A stretch of DNA of 40,622 bases, from positions 1 to 40,622 of the forward strand of contig NZ_JAIXST010000056.1 in the NCBI RefSeq assembly GCF_027484545.1, in the 5' to 3' direction. Below the pieces are notes generated by a model, which had not been told where the DNA came from, did no database searches, and worked only from the letters and a program-made list of their open reading frames with translations. Both the position numbers and the translations under genes were made by a program. Each line of letters opens with the position of its first letter. Positions within the stretch are counted from its first letter, which is position 1. This document shows, piece after piece, positions 16,782-26,824 of this stretch. The DNA comes from Runella sp. (lineage in GTDB: Bacteria > Bacteroidota > Bacteroidia > Cytophagales > Spirosomataceae).

Positions 16782-19406
16782 ATGACCTGTGGCATGGGAA
16801 AATATCTACAATTATTCAGAATAATAGTAACGGTGGCGGTGTGTTTTCAAGCGGCTTTTTCGTACGGGCAATCGTGCGATGAGTCCGTGAACATACCAGA
16901 TGCCGAAAAGAAATATGCTACCGGCAATTTTGATGATGTATTTGGACTTCTGATACCGTGTTTAACAACCGGCTTCTCTTCCGATGCCAAAGTGCAGGCG
17001 CACAAGATATTGGCCATGACCTATTTGGCCTTGGATTCGACCCGACAAGCAGCGGAGGCTATCCAAAATATTTTGACACTCAACCCCAATTTTGACCCCG
17101 ACTTTTTGGCTTCTCCGCAATTCAGGGAGCTTTTTGTCCGCATTAAAGATTCTCAGGAACGCATTGTTCAGATTACATCCGTATCCAAAAGGGCGGAAAA
17201 TGTGCTGAAGGTTCCGGCCACGGTAATCGTTATTACCGAGAAAGATTTTATCAAACGCGGGTATCAAAACTTAGAACAACTCCTGCACGATTTATCAGGA
17301 TTTGACATTGCCAAAGGCAATGGCCCCGGCTATTCCAATTTCTACACCCGGGGCTATCGCTCTACTTCCAACGACCGGATGCTGATGCTTATTGATGGAG
17401 TGGAAGAAAATGATTTAGCGTCGGATAACATTCCCATTTCGCGCCAATACCCACTTTCGGAGGTGGAACGGGTCGAGGTTGTGTATGGCCCTGCCTCTAC
17501 TCTATACGGAAATAATGCCTTCACGGGGGTGATTAACATTATTACCAAAAAATACCGGGAGATTATAGATGGTAACAGTAAAGTTCGGTTCAATGGCCAA
17601 ACAAGGTACGGCACCTGGAACACTCGGTATTTTGACGGAACGGTAGCTGTCAAAATCAAAGAAGATGTCGCCGTTTCCGTCACCGGGCGCCTGTTTGAAT
17701 CCAATGAAATGAATCTGTCGAAATACCCGGAATGGAACTTTGATGCACGTACCCCTACGGACTACGGCAGTCGATTGGATAGAACAGAGACCGACGCCGT
17801 AAATTACATCAATAGTACCCAATTACTGACCAAATACCCCAACTCTGATTTATTCAATATCGAATATGCCAACGGGATTCCAACCGCGTTACGCCTTACT
17901 GCTAAAGGAGCCGAAAAAGCCGCTGGGTTGGACAATCGACTTTTTAACAGCACTGCCTTTGGTCAACCCGTTGAATTCAATGATTTTTCTAAGGATTGGT
18001 ACCTGAAAACGAAAATTGAATTTAAGGAATTTACGATTGCCGTTACGAACTGGAAAACCGACGAAGGCGCTTTGCCTTGGTACACTAATTTGTCCCGAAT
18101 CAGTACCTCCGAATTGGCTCGGTGGATTACTTATTACCGAAGTTTTGCCGTTACCTATAACAAAGTAATCAATGATAAATTTCAGATTCTTAACCTTTCC
18201 TCTTACCGCCTGCACGAAATAGACGGAGGGACTAATCTGCCCTCTTACCGGGGTTATTACAACAAAGGCCTGGGGATTGCTGACTTGGCCGCGGGCACTG
18301 GACCTACCTACTCTACTACCTATAATTACCGCGTTTCCAACCAATTTCGAAACGAATTTAGGGCCCTTTGGAGCCCTTTGCTCAACTTGGACATTAACGG
18401 CGGCATAGAATACCGTAACAGTATTATTCAGGGAAATTATGTTGCCTCCGGCGTGGGCAATCCCAATCCCGAAGAACTGGGATTGCCGGTTAATATTAAT
18501 TTTCCGGGGGGGAATAATTTCCGGGTTTTTGATATAGGAATCTACGCGCAGGCTACGTATCGTTATACCGAATCGCTCAGTTTGGTCGGTGGATTACGGG
18601 TTGACAATAACCGCGTCAGAAAGAGCGGCGGGTACGGAATGGCAGCAAACCCCAGATTATCGGCCATTTACAGTAAGGGGAATTTTATTTTTAAGGTTAT
18701 TTATGCCGAAGCCTTCAAAGATGCTTCGTACCTTCAAAAATACGCTACTACGGCCGACCGACTCTTAAACAACCCGACCCTGCAACCCGAAAAAGTGCGA
18801 AATGTAGAATTCAGCTTGTATTACAAGCCTATGAAGGATGTAAATATTTCGATTGCGGCCTATCGCGCCAATTACAGCAATGCGGTAGGGCTGGCTTCGG
18901 TCATAATGGAAAACGGCACCAAGACCAGTCAGTTTCAAGGCATTGGTCGTCAGCGGATTTGGGGGATTCAGGCAGAAGCAAATTATCAAAAAGAGAGACT
19001 CAACGTATGGAGCAATTTTACCTACACCAATCCACTCGATTTAACTTCCGATTTGCGTATCAGTGATATCGCCGATTTTTCATTTAACATCGGGGCTAAT
19101 TATCAATTTACTAAAAGCCTGAGGTTGAACTTAACTTCTCATTACGTAGGAGCTCGCAAAACTGGCGCGGGTACGTATGGCAGCAGAAACCCGATTCAAT
19201 TGTTTGACCCTTATTTTATCGTGGATGGCGCTTTGACCTACCACGATGTCATCAAAGGCGTATCGTTGCAAGCAACAAGCTATAATTTATTAAACAAAGA
19301 ATATTTTGTGCCCGGCATTCGCGAAGCTGACAATATTGTGGGAGCATCCCGGTTTCCGCAGGAGCGTCGTAATTTTTCGTTTGGCGTTTTATTTGATATC
19401 AAGTAG
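16782..19406 (+). CDS. TonB-dependent outer-membrane receptor with N-terminal TPR-like region
   Basis: An 874-residue protein with a signal peptide (hydrophobic core RIIVTVAVCFQAAFSYG; the start may be 16782 or the ATG at 16794). A helical TPR-like segment follows (about 35-125, with AHKILAMTYLALDSTRQAAE). The plug domain (about 135-260) has PATVIVITEKDF, FYTRGYRS, LMLIDGVEEN and VEVVYGPASTLYG, and the beta barrel reaches the C-terminus, which ends in Phe-rich strands. It is not a SusC-type protein (no carboxypeptidase-like domain, no SusD neighbour); the plug resembles vitamin/siderophore receptors. The TPR-like insert on the periplasmic side could contact other proteins. It starts 14 bases after the nSTAND gene, suggesting a surface-to-cell signalling link. 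Confidence 0.92.
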   Translation: MTCGMGKYLQLFRIIVTVAVCFQAAFSYGQSCDESVNIPDAEKKYATGNFDDVFGLLIPCLTTGFSSDAKVQAHKILAMTYLALDSTRQAAEAIQNILTLNPNFDPDFLASPQFRELFVRIKDSQERIVQITSVSKRAENVLKVPATVIVITEKDFIKRGYQNLEQLLHDLSGFDIAKGNGPGYSNFYTRGYRSTSNDRMLMLIDGVEENDLASDNIPISRQYPLSEVERVEVVYGPASTLYGNNAFTGVINIITKKYREIIDGNSKVRFNGQTRYGTWNTRYFDGTVAVKIKEDVAVSVTGRLFESNEMNLSKYPEWNFDARTPTDYGSRLDRTETDAVNYINSTQLLTKYPNSDLFNIEYANGIPTALRLTAKGAEKAAGLDNRLFNSTAFGQPVEFNDFSKDWYLKTKIEFKEFTIAVTNWKTDEGALPWYTNLSRISTSELARWITYYRSFAVTYNKVINDKFQILNLSSYRLHEIDGGTNLPSYRGYYNKGLGIADLAAGTGPTYSTTYNYRVSNQFRNEFRALWSPLLNLDINGGIEYRNSIIQGNYVASGVGNPNPEELGLPVNINFPGGNNFRVFDIGIYAQATYRYTESLSLVGGLRVDNNRVRKSGGYGMAANPRLSAIYSKGNFIFKVIYAEAFKDASYLQKYATTADRLLNNPTLQPEKVRNVEFSLYYKPMKDVNISIAAYRANYSNAVGLASVIMENGTKTSQFQGIGRQRIWGIQAEANYQKERLNVWSNFTYTNPLDLTSDLRISDIADFSFNIGANYQFTKSLRLNLTSHYVGARKTGAGTYGSRNPIQLFDPYFIVDGALTYHDVIKGVSLQATSYNLLNKEYFVPGIREADNIVGASRFPQERRNFSFGVLFDIK

Positions 19407-19997
19407 ATGAATATGAGTACTTTACCCAATGTGATTGATGTATTGGCGATGGAAAAGCACAAGACCACATTATTGCCCGATGGATTTGAACTCTCAGCAG
19501 GGCATTCTCCTGACTTGATAGAGGAAGTCGGCCGATTTAGAATCAAGGCTTGGCGGAATGAGAACGGAGTGGACCCGCTTTTTTTTTCAAAAGATGCCTG
19601 GATTGACTCATTGGATCAAAATGCCCGTCATTGGATTATTACTAAAAATCGAATCATTGTTGCGGCAGCCCGACTGAGTTTTCATGAGTATGTTGAGGAG
19701 GTGCCTTATGCCGATTTTTTACACGAAGAACACTTGCCTATTTTCAGTAGAAGTCCGATTGCGTCCATCAATCGATTGGTAGTAGACCCCATGTTTCGAG
19801 GAAGAGGTTTTTCCAAAATTCTGGACAATGAACGGATAAAGGCCGCATCGCAGCACGGATCAAAAGTGATAATTGCCTTTCCTCAGTTGTCTCGTTTGAA
19901 TTCACTGGAAAAACTTGGGTTTTCGTTGATTTCTCAACTTAAAAACATTCCTGAAATGCCCGAACGGCCCTTTTTTCTAATGAAATTAGATTTGTAA
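19407..19997 (+). CDS. GNAT-family acyltransferase-like protein
   Basis: A 196-residue protein starting at the base after the receptor stop codon. It carries the GNAT acyl-CoA-binding motif A as NRLVVDPMFRGRGFSKIL (the RxxGxG/A type, here R-G-R-G-F), preceded by a beta strand (ASINRLVV). The region VGRFRIKAWRNENGVDPLFF recalls acyl-homoserine-lactone-synthase-like GNATs, but only loosely. It probably transfers an acyl group from acyl-CoA to an amine; the acceptor is unknown. The abutting gene order ties its expression to the TonB receptor. A second ATG lies at 19413. Confidence 0.8.
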   Translation: MNMSTLPNVIDVLAMEKHKTTLLPDGFELSAGHSPDLIEEVGRFRIKAWRNENGVDPLFFSKDAWIDSLDQNARHWIITKNRIIVAAARLSFHEYVEEVPYADFLHEEHLPIFSRSPIASINRLVVDPMFRGRGFSKILDNERIKAASQHGSKVIIAFPQLSRLNSLEKLGFSLISQLKNIPEMPERPFFLMKLDL

Positions 19998-20058
19998 AGC
20001 ATTTTTTGGTGATTTATTTTTTGCCCTTTGCCTATTTTCCTTAAACTAATCCCATTGA

Positions 20059-22962
20059 ATGATTAAAAAACAGGAAATATTTGACCTCCTCAATCTGAAA
20101 CAGGGCGATATTGCTGTTGTCAGACCTTTCATGTTGTACTCCTTTTTTATGGGGGGAGCGGTAGCTATTTTTTATACGGCTACCATGTCACTGTTTCTGG
20201 ATAGTTTTGACCGAACGATGCTTCCCAAATCGTACATTGTCAGTGGAATCATTGTCTATGTATTGGGGTATGCAGTCTCTAAATTTCAAAAACGGGTCTA
20301 TTTTTCAAAAATCTCCCTTTCCTTGATTCTGTTTCTGATTGCATCGGTTATTATTCTGCTTATTGTGCATTTTGTGACTGGTAATAAATGGGTTTATTTT
20401 TTCCTTTTCATTTGGAATCGGGTCTTTGTTTTTGTCAATGGTCTTTCGTTTTGGGCGATTGTTTCCCGGATTTTCAATCATGAACAAGCCCGGCGACTCA
20501 TCAGCTTCATTACGACGGGGGACGTCGTTTCCTCCATTTTAAGTTATCTGTCAGTGCCTTTGCTGTTGCGTTTTACCACCACACACGGCCTGCTCTATGT
20601 TTCGCTGGGAGCGTTGATGATTTGTGTAGTATTGTCCATCCTTATTTCAAAAAAATACAATTCGGAGCTCTCCGTTGTAGCCCATTCACACGAGGGAAGG
20701 GAGGATAAAAACTGGAAATATTTTTTTAAAACGCCTTATTATACGGCGATTTTTCTACTGGCGATTTTGCCCGTTTTCGGCTTGTTTTATGTAGAATATG
20801 TCTTTGCCATTGAGTCAAAAAGTGTGTTTCCGGATAAAGAATTGCTGGCAGGTTTTTTAGGGGTATTTTTCAGTATGTGTGCGGAAATTGAATTGTTTAT
20901 TAAGTTCTTTTTGTACGGACGCATCATTGAAAAATACGGCCTGAAATTGGGATTGGTCATTTTACCCCTGTCCCTGACCGTCTTCTTTGCCTTTGCAGCC
21001 ATGTATGGGTCCTTTTACGGCGCCACCTACGTGTTTTTCGCGTTCATTGTCATGAGCCGGTTTTTTATGAGTGCTTTGCGAAAATCAATCAGTGAACCCT
21101 CCTTTCAGTTGTTGTTTCAACCCATTGAGCCCGTAGAAAGATTGGAGTTGCAAAGTCGAATAGAAGGAGGACCAAAAGCCATCGGCAGCATTTTGGCCGG
21201 GGTTTTTCTGCTTGCTCTTACCTATTTCACGTTTATTGATACCATTTACCTTTCCTATATTTTTCTCTTTATTTTGGTGGGATGGGTTTGGATTGCCTTA
21301 ACTACTCAAACGCTTTATCGGAATACGTTGAGAAATGTATTGGCCGGTACCAATACATTTTTGAAAAAACGTCGCAGGCAGGTAGAAGACGAACTCTTAC
21401 CGACGGTGGAAGAAGTAGTGCTGGAGATGCCTGTAAAACGCCTTGATTTTGAGTCTATTATCAAAATGGCTCAATCAAAAGACCCCGATGAACGATTGCA
21501 GGCGGTGTATTTGCTGGGAAAATCGGGACGCTATTTTGCGTTTAAATACTTGGAAGAACTTCTCCATGACAAAAATCATCATGTAAAACGGGCTGCTATT
21601 CTGGCATCAGGCTCGGTTCGGAAAAATGAGCTTTGGCCTCATTTGTTTAACAGCCTTTCGTCCAAATATTATAAACAACCCGTGGTTTTGGCGCTTGCGG
21701 AAATTGGTGAGCCGGTGATTCCCGACCTCGAACGCTTTTTTAATCGTCTGGAAAACGACCGCGCTTCTCAATTGAAAATTATTTGCGTGATTGAGTGCAT
21801 CAACAGTAATGCATCCATCAAATTTTTAAGAGCCAAAATGAATCACCCTGACCCACATATTCGAGATCGGGTATATGAGGCTTTGAAAAAATTGCATTAC
21901 CGGGCTACTGTGCTGGAACGCCCTCATATCACGGCCGAAATAGACGAAAAAGCGGCTTTAATGGTCTGGCTGATGGCTGCTCAAAAGGATTTGACTGGAC
22001 AACCCGAGACTGAGCAATTGGTAGAAGCATTGGAGGAAGAAAGCTATCAGACCACTCCTAAGCTTTTCAATCTATTGGCAATTTTGAACGGCGACCAAGG
22101 GTTTGATTTGATCAAAGAAATGTACGAAAACAAAAGCCCGGAGACACGCGGCTTTTTGCAGGAAATCTTCAATATGGCACTTACGGAAGATATGCGGGTA
22201 AAGCTGATGCCTCTTTTTGATGACTTACCTCTTTCGGACAAATTGCAAAAGTGCCAGGAGAATTACCCACAACAACATTTATCGGTTGAAGACCGGATCG
22301 TGGACATTGTTAACAAAGATTTTTCCCAAATTTCGAGCTCACTCAAAGCGGTAGGAATTCAAAATCTCTTGGATTTTCCGGAATCTGAATACGAATATTT
22401 GCTGGTTGCTTGTGCCAATTCGGGGGTGGAAATTATTGCTGAAACTGCTCTGTATGTGTTGAAAAAGCTATATCCAGACGCTTTGGCTGATTTTAAAGAA
22501 ATCGCCCAGTTTCGGGAAGTGACTCAGGAGATAGAGTATTGTCATACGATTGAAAACAGTGTGGATGGGGAGGAGTTGTTAGTCAATAAATTGAAATCAG
22601 TACGAAAGATAGAGTTATTGGCAAAGTTACCTCCCGACTCCCTTATCCCGGTGGCAGCTACCTTGCGATCGTTTCGTCTAAACCAAGGAGATGTTGTTGA
22701 GCTGAATTCGTATTGTGTGGACGGAATCCCTTTTCTGATTGTATCATACGGAACTATCGAACTCATCGAAACCGATGGTACCACCCATCCCGTAGGAGAG
22801 TGGGACTATTGGTATCATGCCCCTGAGCCGCCGCCCACTACGAAGTTAGAGTCTATCAGAGCCTTATCCAATGCCGAAATTATACTTTTAGACCCCTATT
22901 TAATTTATAACCTAATCGCCGATATCTTTTCTCACCGAGAAGAACGGGCCTTAGCGGCCTGA
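20059..22962 (+). CDS. Nucleotide-translocase-like (NTT/MFS-type) membrane protein with HEAT repeats and a cyclic-nucleotide-binding-like C-terminus
   Basis: A 967-residue protein with three parts. Residues 1-430 hold about ten to twelve hydrophobic segments in a pattern like the ATP/ADP translocase (NTT) and MFS-like families, starting VVRPFMLYSFFMGGAVAIFY. Residues about 455-620 look like HEAT repeats (SKDPDERLQAVYLLGKSGR; HDKNHHVKRAAILASGSVRK; HPDPHIRDRVYEALKKL). Residues about 845-967 have the strand rhythm of a cNMP-binding jelly roll (FRLNQGDVVELNS, GIPFLIVSYGTIELIE, ALSNAEIILLDP) but no clear phosphate-binding cassette. Similar NTT-HEAT fusions occur in bacteria with no parasitic lifestyle and are thought to be sensors or scaffolds. 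It is 61 bases after the GNAT gene and 12 or 33 bases before the sensor kinase, depending on which start is used. Confidence 0.75.
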   Translation: MIKKQEIFDLLNLKQGDIAVVRPFMLYSFFMGGAVAIFYTATMSLFLDSFDRTMLPKSYIVSGIIVYVLGYAVSKFQKRVYFSKISLSLILFLIASVIILLIVHFVTGNKWVYFFLFIWNRVFVFVNGLSFWAIVSRIFNHEQARRLISFITTGDVVSSILSYLSVPLLLRFTTTHGLLYVSLGALMICVVLSILISKKYNSELSVVAHSHEGREDKNWKYFFKTPYYTAIFLLAILPVFGLFYVEYVFAIESKSVFPDKELLAGFLGVFFSMCAEIELFIKFFLYGRIIEKYGLKLGLVILPLSLTVFFAFAAMYGSFYGATYVFFAFIVMSRFFMSALRKSISEPSFQLLFQPIEPVERLELQSRIEGGPKAIGSILAGVFLLALTYFTFIDTIYLSYIFLFILVGWVWIALTTQTLYRNTLRNVLAGTNTFLKKRRRQVEDELLPTVEEVVLEMPVKRLDFESIIKMAQSKDPDERLQAVYLLGKSGRYFAFKYLEELLHDKNHHVKRAAILASGSVRKNELWPHLFNSLSSKYYKQPVVLALAEIGEPVIPDLERFFNRLENDRASQLKIICVIECINSNASIKFLRAKMNHPDPHIRDRVYEALKKLHYRATVLERPHITAEIDEKAALMVWLMAAQKDLTGQPETEQLVEALEEESYQTTPKLFNLLAILNGDQGFDLIKEMYENKSPETRGFLQEIFNMALTEDMRVKLMPLFDDLPLSDKLQKCQENYPQQHLSVEDRIVDIVNKDFSQISSSLKAVGIQNLLDFPESEYEYLLVACANSGVEIIAETALYVLKKLYPDALADFKEIAQFREVTQEIEYCHTIENSVDGEELLVNKLKSVRKIELLAKLPPDSLIPVAATLRSFRLNQGDVVELNSYCVDGIPFLIVSYGTIELIETDGTTHPVGEWDYWYHAPEPPPTTKLESIRALSNAEIILLDPYLIYNLIADIFSHREERALAA

Positions 22963-22995
22963 TTCTGAAGTGTAATGAGCTATTTTTTTGAATTA

Positions 22996-25900
22996 ATGAA
23001 AAACAAATTGTCAACGTACCAACAACCGAAGAGGTATAAGCAAGCGTCAGTTTTTGTACGTGGCTGGTTTGCATTGCTTGCGGTACTGCTGTGGGGTGGG
23101 GGAGCATGGGGACAAAGCAATAAAAAAAAAAAAAAAAAAGGGATTCCACTCAGTAAGATGTACAATCCCAAAGAATACAATGCTCATGGTCAGAACTTTG
23201 CAGTGGCGCAGGACCAACGGGGATTGATGTATTTTGGAAATTTTGCGGGCGTACTTGAATACGACGGGGTTTCGTGGCGAACCATCCCAACCGGAACCAT
23301 CACCAAAGTGTCCGCTTTGTGCGTGAGTAAATTTGGACGGGTGTTTGTGGGAGCAAAAGGGGAATTCGGGTATTTGAAACCTGATAGCACCGGAACCCTT
23401 GGTTTTGAAGGCCTCAGTAAAGATGTGAAAGCTGAGTTTGGGCAAATATTGACTGTTTTTCAAACAGAGGCAGGGATTTATTTTGTGGCTCAACATCATA
23501 TTTTTCTGTTAGACTCAAAGGGTGTCAAGGAATTTCAGGTAGGCGGTACTATTTTGTCTTCCTTTTATGCCAATCAGAAAATCATTGTTTTGTTGAAAGA
23601 CGGAGGTCCCCATTTTTTTGAGGGACAAAGATTGGTACCCATAGAAAAGGCCCCTCTGACACCCGTTATTTTTGATATGACTGCCGTATTTCCAACTGCA
23701 GACGGCCAATTGTTACTCCTTACCAGCAGTCAGGGATTATTCAAATTAGCAAATAATACCATTCGTACGTTTGATTGCCCGGTCAATAGCTATTTGATTG
23801 CGAATCAGACTACGGCGGGACAGGTGTTGGAAAATGGTAATTTGGCCATTGGAACGCTCAAAGAAGGAGTTGTGGTAATAACTCCCAACGGGCAAATTGT
23901 CAATCGAATCAAAGACAATGATTATTTGCAGGATATGCAGGTCAATGCTATGTTCTGCGATCGGGAAGGAGCCTTGTGGTTAGCGCTGAATAACGGGATT
24001 GTATCCATCGATATATCTTCGCCCATTGAGCGATTCAATGAGTTTTCAAATCTTAAAGGAGAAGTGAAAGGCATTGCAAGAGCCAACGGACGGTTGTACG
24101 TAGGAACCCTTAACGGTCTTTTTTCCCTCAAAGATTTTACCGTAAATCCCATTCCAGCGGTCAATGCCAGTTGTTTTGATTTGGAAGTCGTGGGAGGAGC
24201 CCTGTTTGTGGCAACCAATAAAGGTTTGGTGCAGGTCTCAGAAAGCGGTGTTCAAAAAATCACTCCTTTTTACACGCTATGTCTTCAGGCATCGAGAGTG
24301 AATCCTTTTCATTTATACGTGGGCCAGCAAAGTGGGCTCGGTATGATAAACATGAAAAATGGAAAAGGCGGAGAGTACCGATTGATTGGAGCCATCAACG
24401 AGCAAATCATGGGCATTGCGGAAGACGCCGATGGCACGATTTGGCTCGAAACCCTGTCGGATGGACTTTTTAAAGTGAATGCGAAAACCTACGAAGTGAA
24501 AAAGTATGCTGCCAAGGAAGGTTTGCCGCCAATGTCGTACAACCGTGTCACCTATACATCGCAGGGATTGATTGCTTATAATCAAAAAGGAACGTTTAGA
24601 TACGATAATCAAAAAGACCGATTTGAACCTTACAATCTTTTTCAAACCGAAAACTCCTCTACCGTTTACTGGAAAGGAAATATCGTAGAAGACGATAAAG
24701 GGAATATTTGGACGACTCAGGGAGATGAAAAAATGGTGACGGCTTACCTTAAAACAGGGCAGGACAAAAAACCGTACCGAAAACTTACCTCGTCTTTTTT
24801 ACCCATTGCCGATATTCCTTTGAACGTCATTTACCCCGATAACAATAATTTGATTTGGTTTGGCGGTCCGGAAGGGGTCATTCGGTATGACCTTACCATG
24901 AGCCGAGATTATCAGCGTACGTATGCGGCTTTGATTCGGAAAGTGACCATAAAAGGAGAAAATGTACTTTACAACGGGTATCCGACTGATACCGCCGCTG
25001 CAAAGTCTGACTTGGCGGTTCAGGAAATAGATTTGGACTATCAAAATAATAACATTCGATTTGAATTCTCGGCTCCCAATTACCACGCAAGCGAGGTATT
25101 GGTGTTTCAATACTATCTCGAAAATTTTGATAAGGCTTGGTCAGAGTGGACATCGCAGTCGCAAAAAGAATATACCCACCTGCCGTCCGGCGATTATCGG
25201 TTTCGAGTAAAAGCAAAAAATATTTACGGGATACAAAGCGAAGAGGCCATCGTACAATTTACCGTGCAGACGCCCCTGTACTTAAAGTGGTGGGCTATCT
25301 TGCTGTATTTTATTTTGTTCAGTGCCATTATCTATTACGCAGTCCGGTGGCGATTGCGGGTGTTGGAACGTGAAAAAATGGAATTGGAAAATCTCATCAA
25401 AGAGCGTACCGAAGAAGTGGTGAGCCAGAAAGTCGAGCTCGAAAAGCAATCGAAAGAACTGACGACCAAAAACGACCAACTCGAAAAGATTGACATCATC
25501 GTGCAGGCGATTAATGCCGAAATCAATTTCGCCAATCTGTTTCAAACCGTATTGACGCGCCTGAAAATCATCCGAAACATGGACAATGCGAGCGCGTTGA
25601 TTTTTGATAAGGAAACCAACAGCTTTCGGTTCAAAGCACTGTACGGTTCCAATGCGCTAGGGTTGGTCGCCTCCGTTGAGTTGAGTCACGAAGAAGCCGA
25701 AAACCGCTATTTGTACGAAGCCCTCGAAGTATACGAAGATATCTATTTCAAAAATGACATTAAATACGATAAACTGAACAATGCGGTAGATCAATTGATG
25801 ACTCCGAAGTCAATGATTGCGATTGTTATCAAAGTCGATAGTCAAATCGAAGGTTTTATTACGCTCGAAAACTGCGCCCGTTCCAATGCATTTGATCAGC

Positions 25901-26811
25901 GAGATTTCAACATGATCAAAAACCTGAAAGAACACTTGATTGCGGCCTACATTAAAACCCGGATATTAGAAAACCTTGAAAAAACGCTTACCAATTTAAA
26001 AGACACCCAGGAAGAATTAATCAGGCAGGAAAGACTGGCTTCGGTCGGACAATTAACCAAAGGGATTGTCGACCGTATTTTGAATCCCCTCAACTACATC
26101 AACAATTTTTCGGAGTCATCAAAACTGTTGGTAGATGAGTTGAATGAAATGATTTCAAAAAATGAGAATTCGGTAGCGGATGAAATCAAAGATGATTTGT
26201 ACGATGTACTGGATTTGATCAAAAACAGTGTTTCAAAAATCTATGACCATGGCAACAGTACCACGCGCATTGTAAAAGACATGCAGAAGTTGCTGAAAGA
26301 AAAATCAAGCGACTTTTTTGAAACCGACCTCAACGCGTTTGTAGAAAGCCGGGCAAAAACCGCACTGCATGATTTTCAGGTAAACAATAAGGATTTTAAC
26401 GGAGATTTAGTATTCAATTTGGAAAAGGAATCGGTCAAAACCAAGATTTTGCCGCCTGAACTGGGTGATGTGATTTTGAGTCTTCTGGACAATTCTTTTT
26501 ACACGATTTATGAGAAAGGTAAGCTTAGTAAAACGTTTTCTCCACAGGTGCAGGTGTCTACTGAATTAGTGAAAGATGAAATTTACTTAAAAATAAAAGA
26601 CAATGGCAAAGGCATTCCGCGACGTGATTTAGAGAGACTTTTTAGCCCGTTTTTTACCACTAAGCCTACTTCCAAAGGCACTGGCTTAGGGTTATTTATG
26701 AGTAAAGACATTATTGAAATGCACAAAGGTAAAATTGAAATTTATTCCAAAGAGGGCGAATTTACGGAGGTAGTGATTGTTTTGCCAACGGTAAATAAGT
26801 TTCCTTCCTAA
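22996..26811 (+). CDS. Propeller sensor kinase (Reg_prop/Y_Y_Y/GAF/HATPase) lacking the phospho-accepting histidine
   Basis: A 1271-residue protein from this start (an upstream ATG at 22975 adds seven residues; 22996 gives a better signal peptide). Order: signal peptide with WFALLAVLLWGGGAWG; lysine run encoded by A18; two-component-regulator beta propeller (about 45-680); Y_Y_Y domain (about 680-765); membrane segment (WAILLYFILFSAIIYYAV); coiled coil; GAF-like domain (about 845-985); HisKA-like helix; HATPase. The H box reads SVGQLTKGIVDRILNPLNYI where relatives have GIxHEIxNPL, so the phospho-accepting His is Asp1026. The ATPase part keeps an N-box Asn (LLDNSFYTIY), DNGKGIP and GTGLGLFMS. 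It probably senses an envelope signal and works through the soluble kinase encoded next, 13 bases downstream. Confidence 0.92.
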   Translation: MKNKLSTYQQPKRYKQASVFVRGWFALLAVLLWGGGAWGQSNKKKKKKGIPLSKMYNPKEYNAHGQNFAVAQDQRGLMYFGNFAGVLEYDGVSWRTIPTGTITKVSALCVSKFGRVFVGAKGEFGYLKPDSTGTLGFEGLSKDVKAEFGQILTVFQTEAGIYFVAQHHIFLLDSKGVKEFQVGGTILSSFYANQKIIVLLKDGGPHFFEGQRLVPIEKAPLTPVIFDMTAVFPTADGQLLLLTSSQGLFKLANNTIRTFDCPVNSYLIANQTTAGQVLENGNLAIGTLKEGVVVITPNGQIVNRIKDNDYLQDMQVNAMFCDREGALWLALNNGIVSIDISSPIERFNEFSNLKGEVKGIARANGRLYVGTLNGLFSLKDFTVNPIPAVNASCFDLEVVGGALFVATNKGLVQVSESGVQKITPFYTLCLQASRVNPFHLYVGQQSGLGMINMKNGKGGEYRLIGAINEQIMGIAEDADGTIWLETLSDGLFKVNAKTYEVKKYAAKEGLPPMSYNRVTYTSQGLIAYNQKGTFRYDNQKDRFEPYNLFQTENSSTVYWKGNIVEDDKGNIWTTQGDEKMVTAYLKTGQDKKPYRKLTSSFLPIADIPLNVIYPDNNNLIWFGGPEGVIRYDLTMSRDYQRTYAALIRKVTIKGENVLYNGYPTDTAAAKSDLAVQEIDLDYQNNNIRFEFSAPNYHASEVLVFQYYLENFDKAWSEWTSQSQKEYTHLPSGDYRFRVKAKNIYGIQSEEAIVQFTVQTPLYLKWWAILLYFILFSAIIYYAVRWRLRVLEREKMELENLIKERTEEVVSQKVELEKQSKELTTKNDQLEKIDIIVQAINAEINFANLFQTVLTRLKIIRNMDNASALIFDKETNSFRFKALYGSNALGLVASVELSHEEAENRYLYEALEVYEDIYFKNDIKYDKLNNAVDQLMTPKSMIAIVIKVDSQIEGFITLENCARSNAFDQRDFNMIKNLKEHLIAAYIKTRILENLEKTLTNLKDTQEELIRQERLASVGQLTKGIVDRILNPLNYINNFSESSKLLVDELNEMISKNENSVADEIKDDLYDVLDLIKNSVSKIYDHGNSTTRIVKDMQKLLKEKSSDFFETDLNAFVESRAKTALHDFQVNNKDFNGDLVFNLEKESVKTKILPPELGDVILSLLDNSFYTIYEKGKLSKTFSPQVQVSTELVKDEIYLKIKDNGKGIPRRDLERLFSPFFTTKPTSKGTGLGLFMSKDIIEMHKGKIEIYSKEGEFTEVVIVLPTVNKFPS
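23122..23139 (+). repeat. A18 homopolymer inside the sensor-kinase coding sequence
   Basis: Eighteen consecutive A residues encode six lysines just after the signal peptide of the propeller sensor kinase. With this count the frame is open through the whole gene. Loss or gain of one base would truncate the protein right after export. The tract is a candidate site for DNA phase variation or transcriptional slippage. Confidence 0.95.
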
Positions 26812-26824
26812 TCACGAAACGTAC

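Noticed and set aside
16782-19406. SusC/SusD-type polysaccharide-uptake locus
   Set aside because: The receptor lacks the carboxypeptidase-like N-terminal domain of SusC and no SusD-like lipoprotein is nearby.
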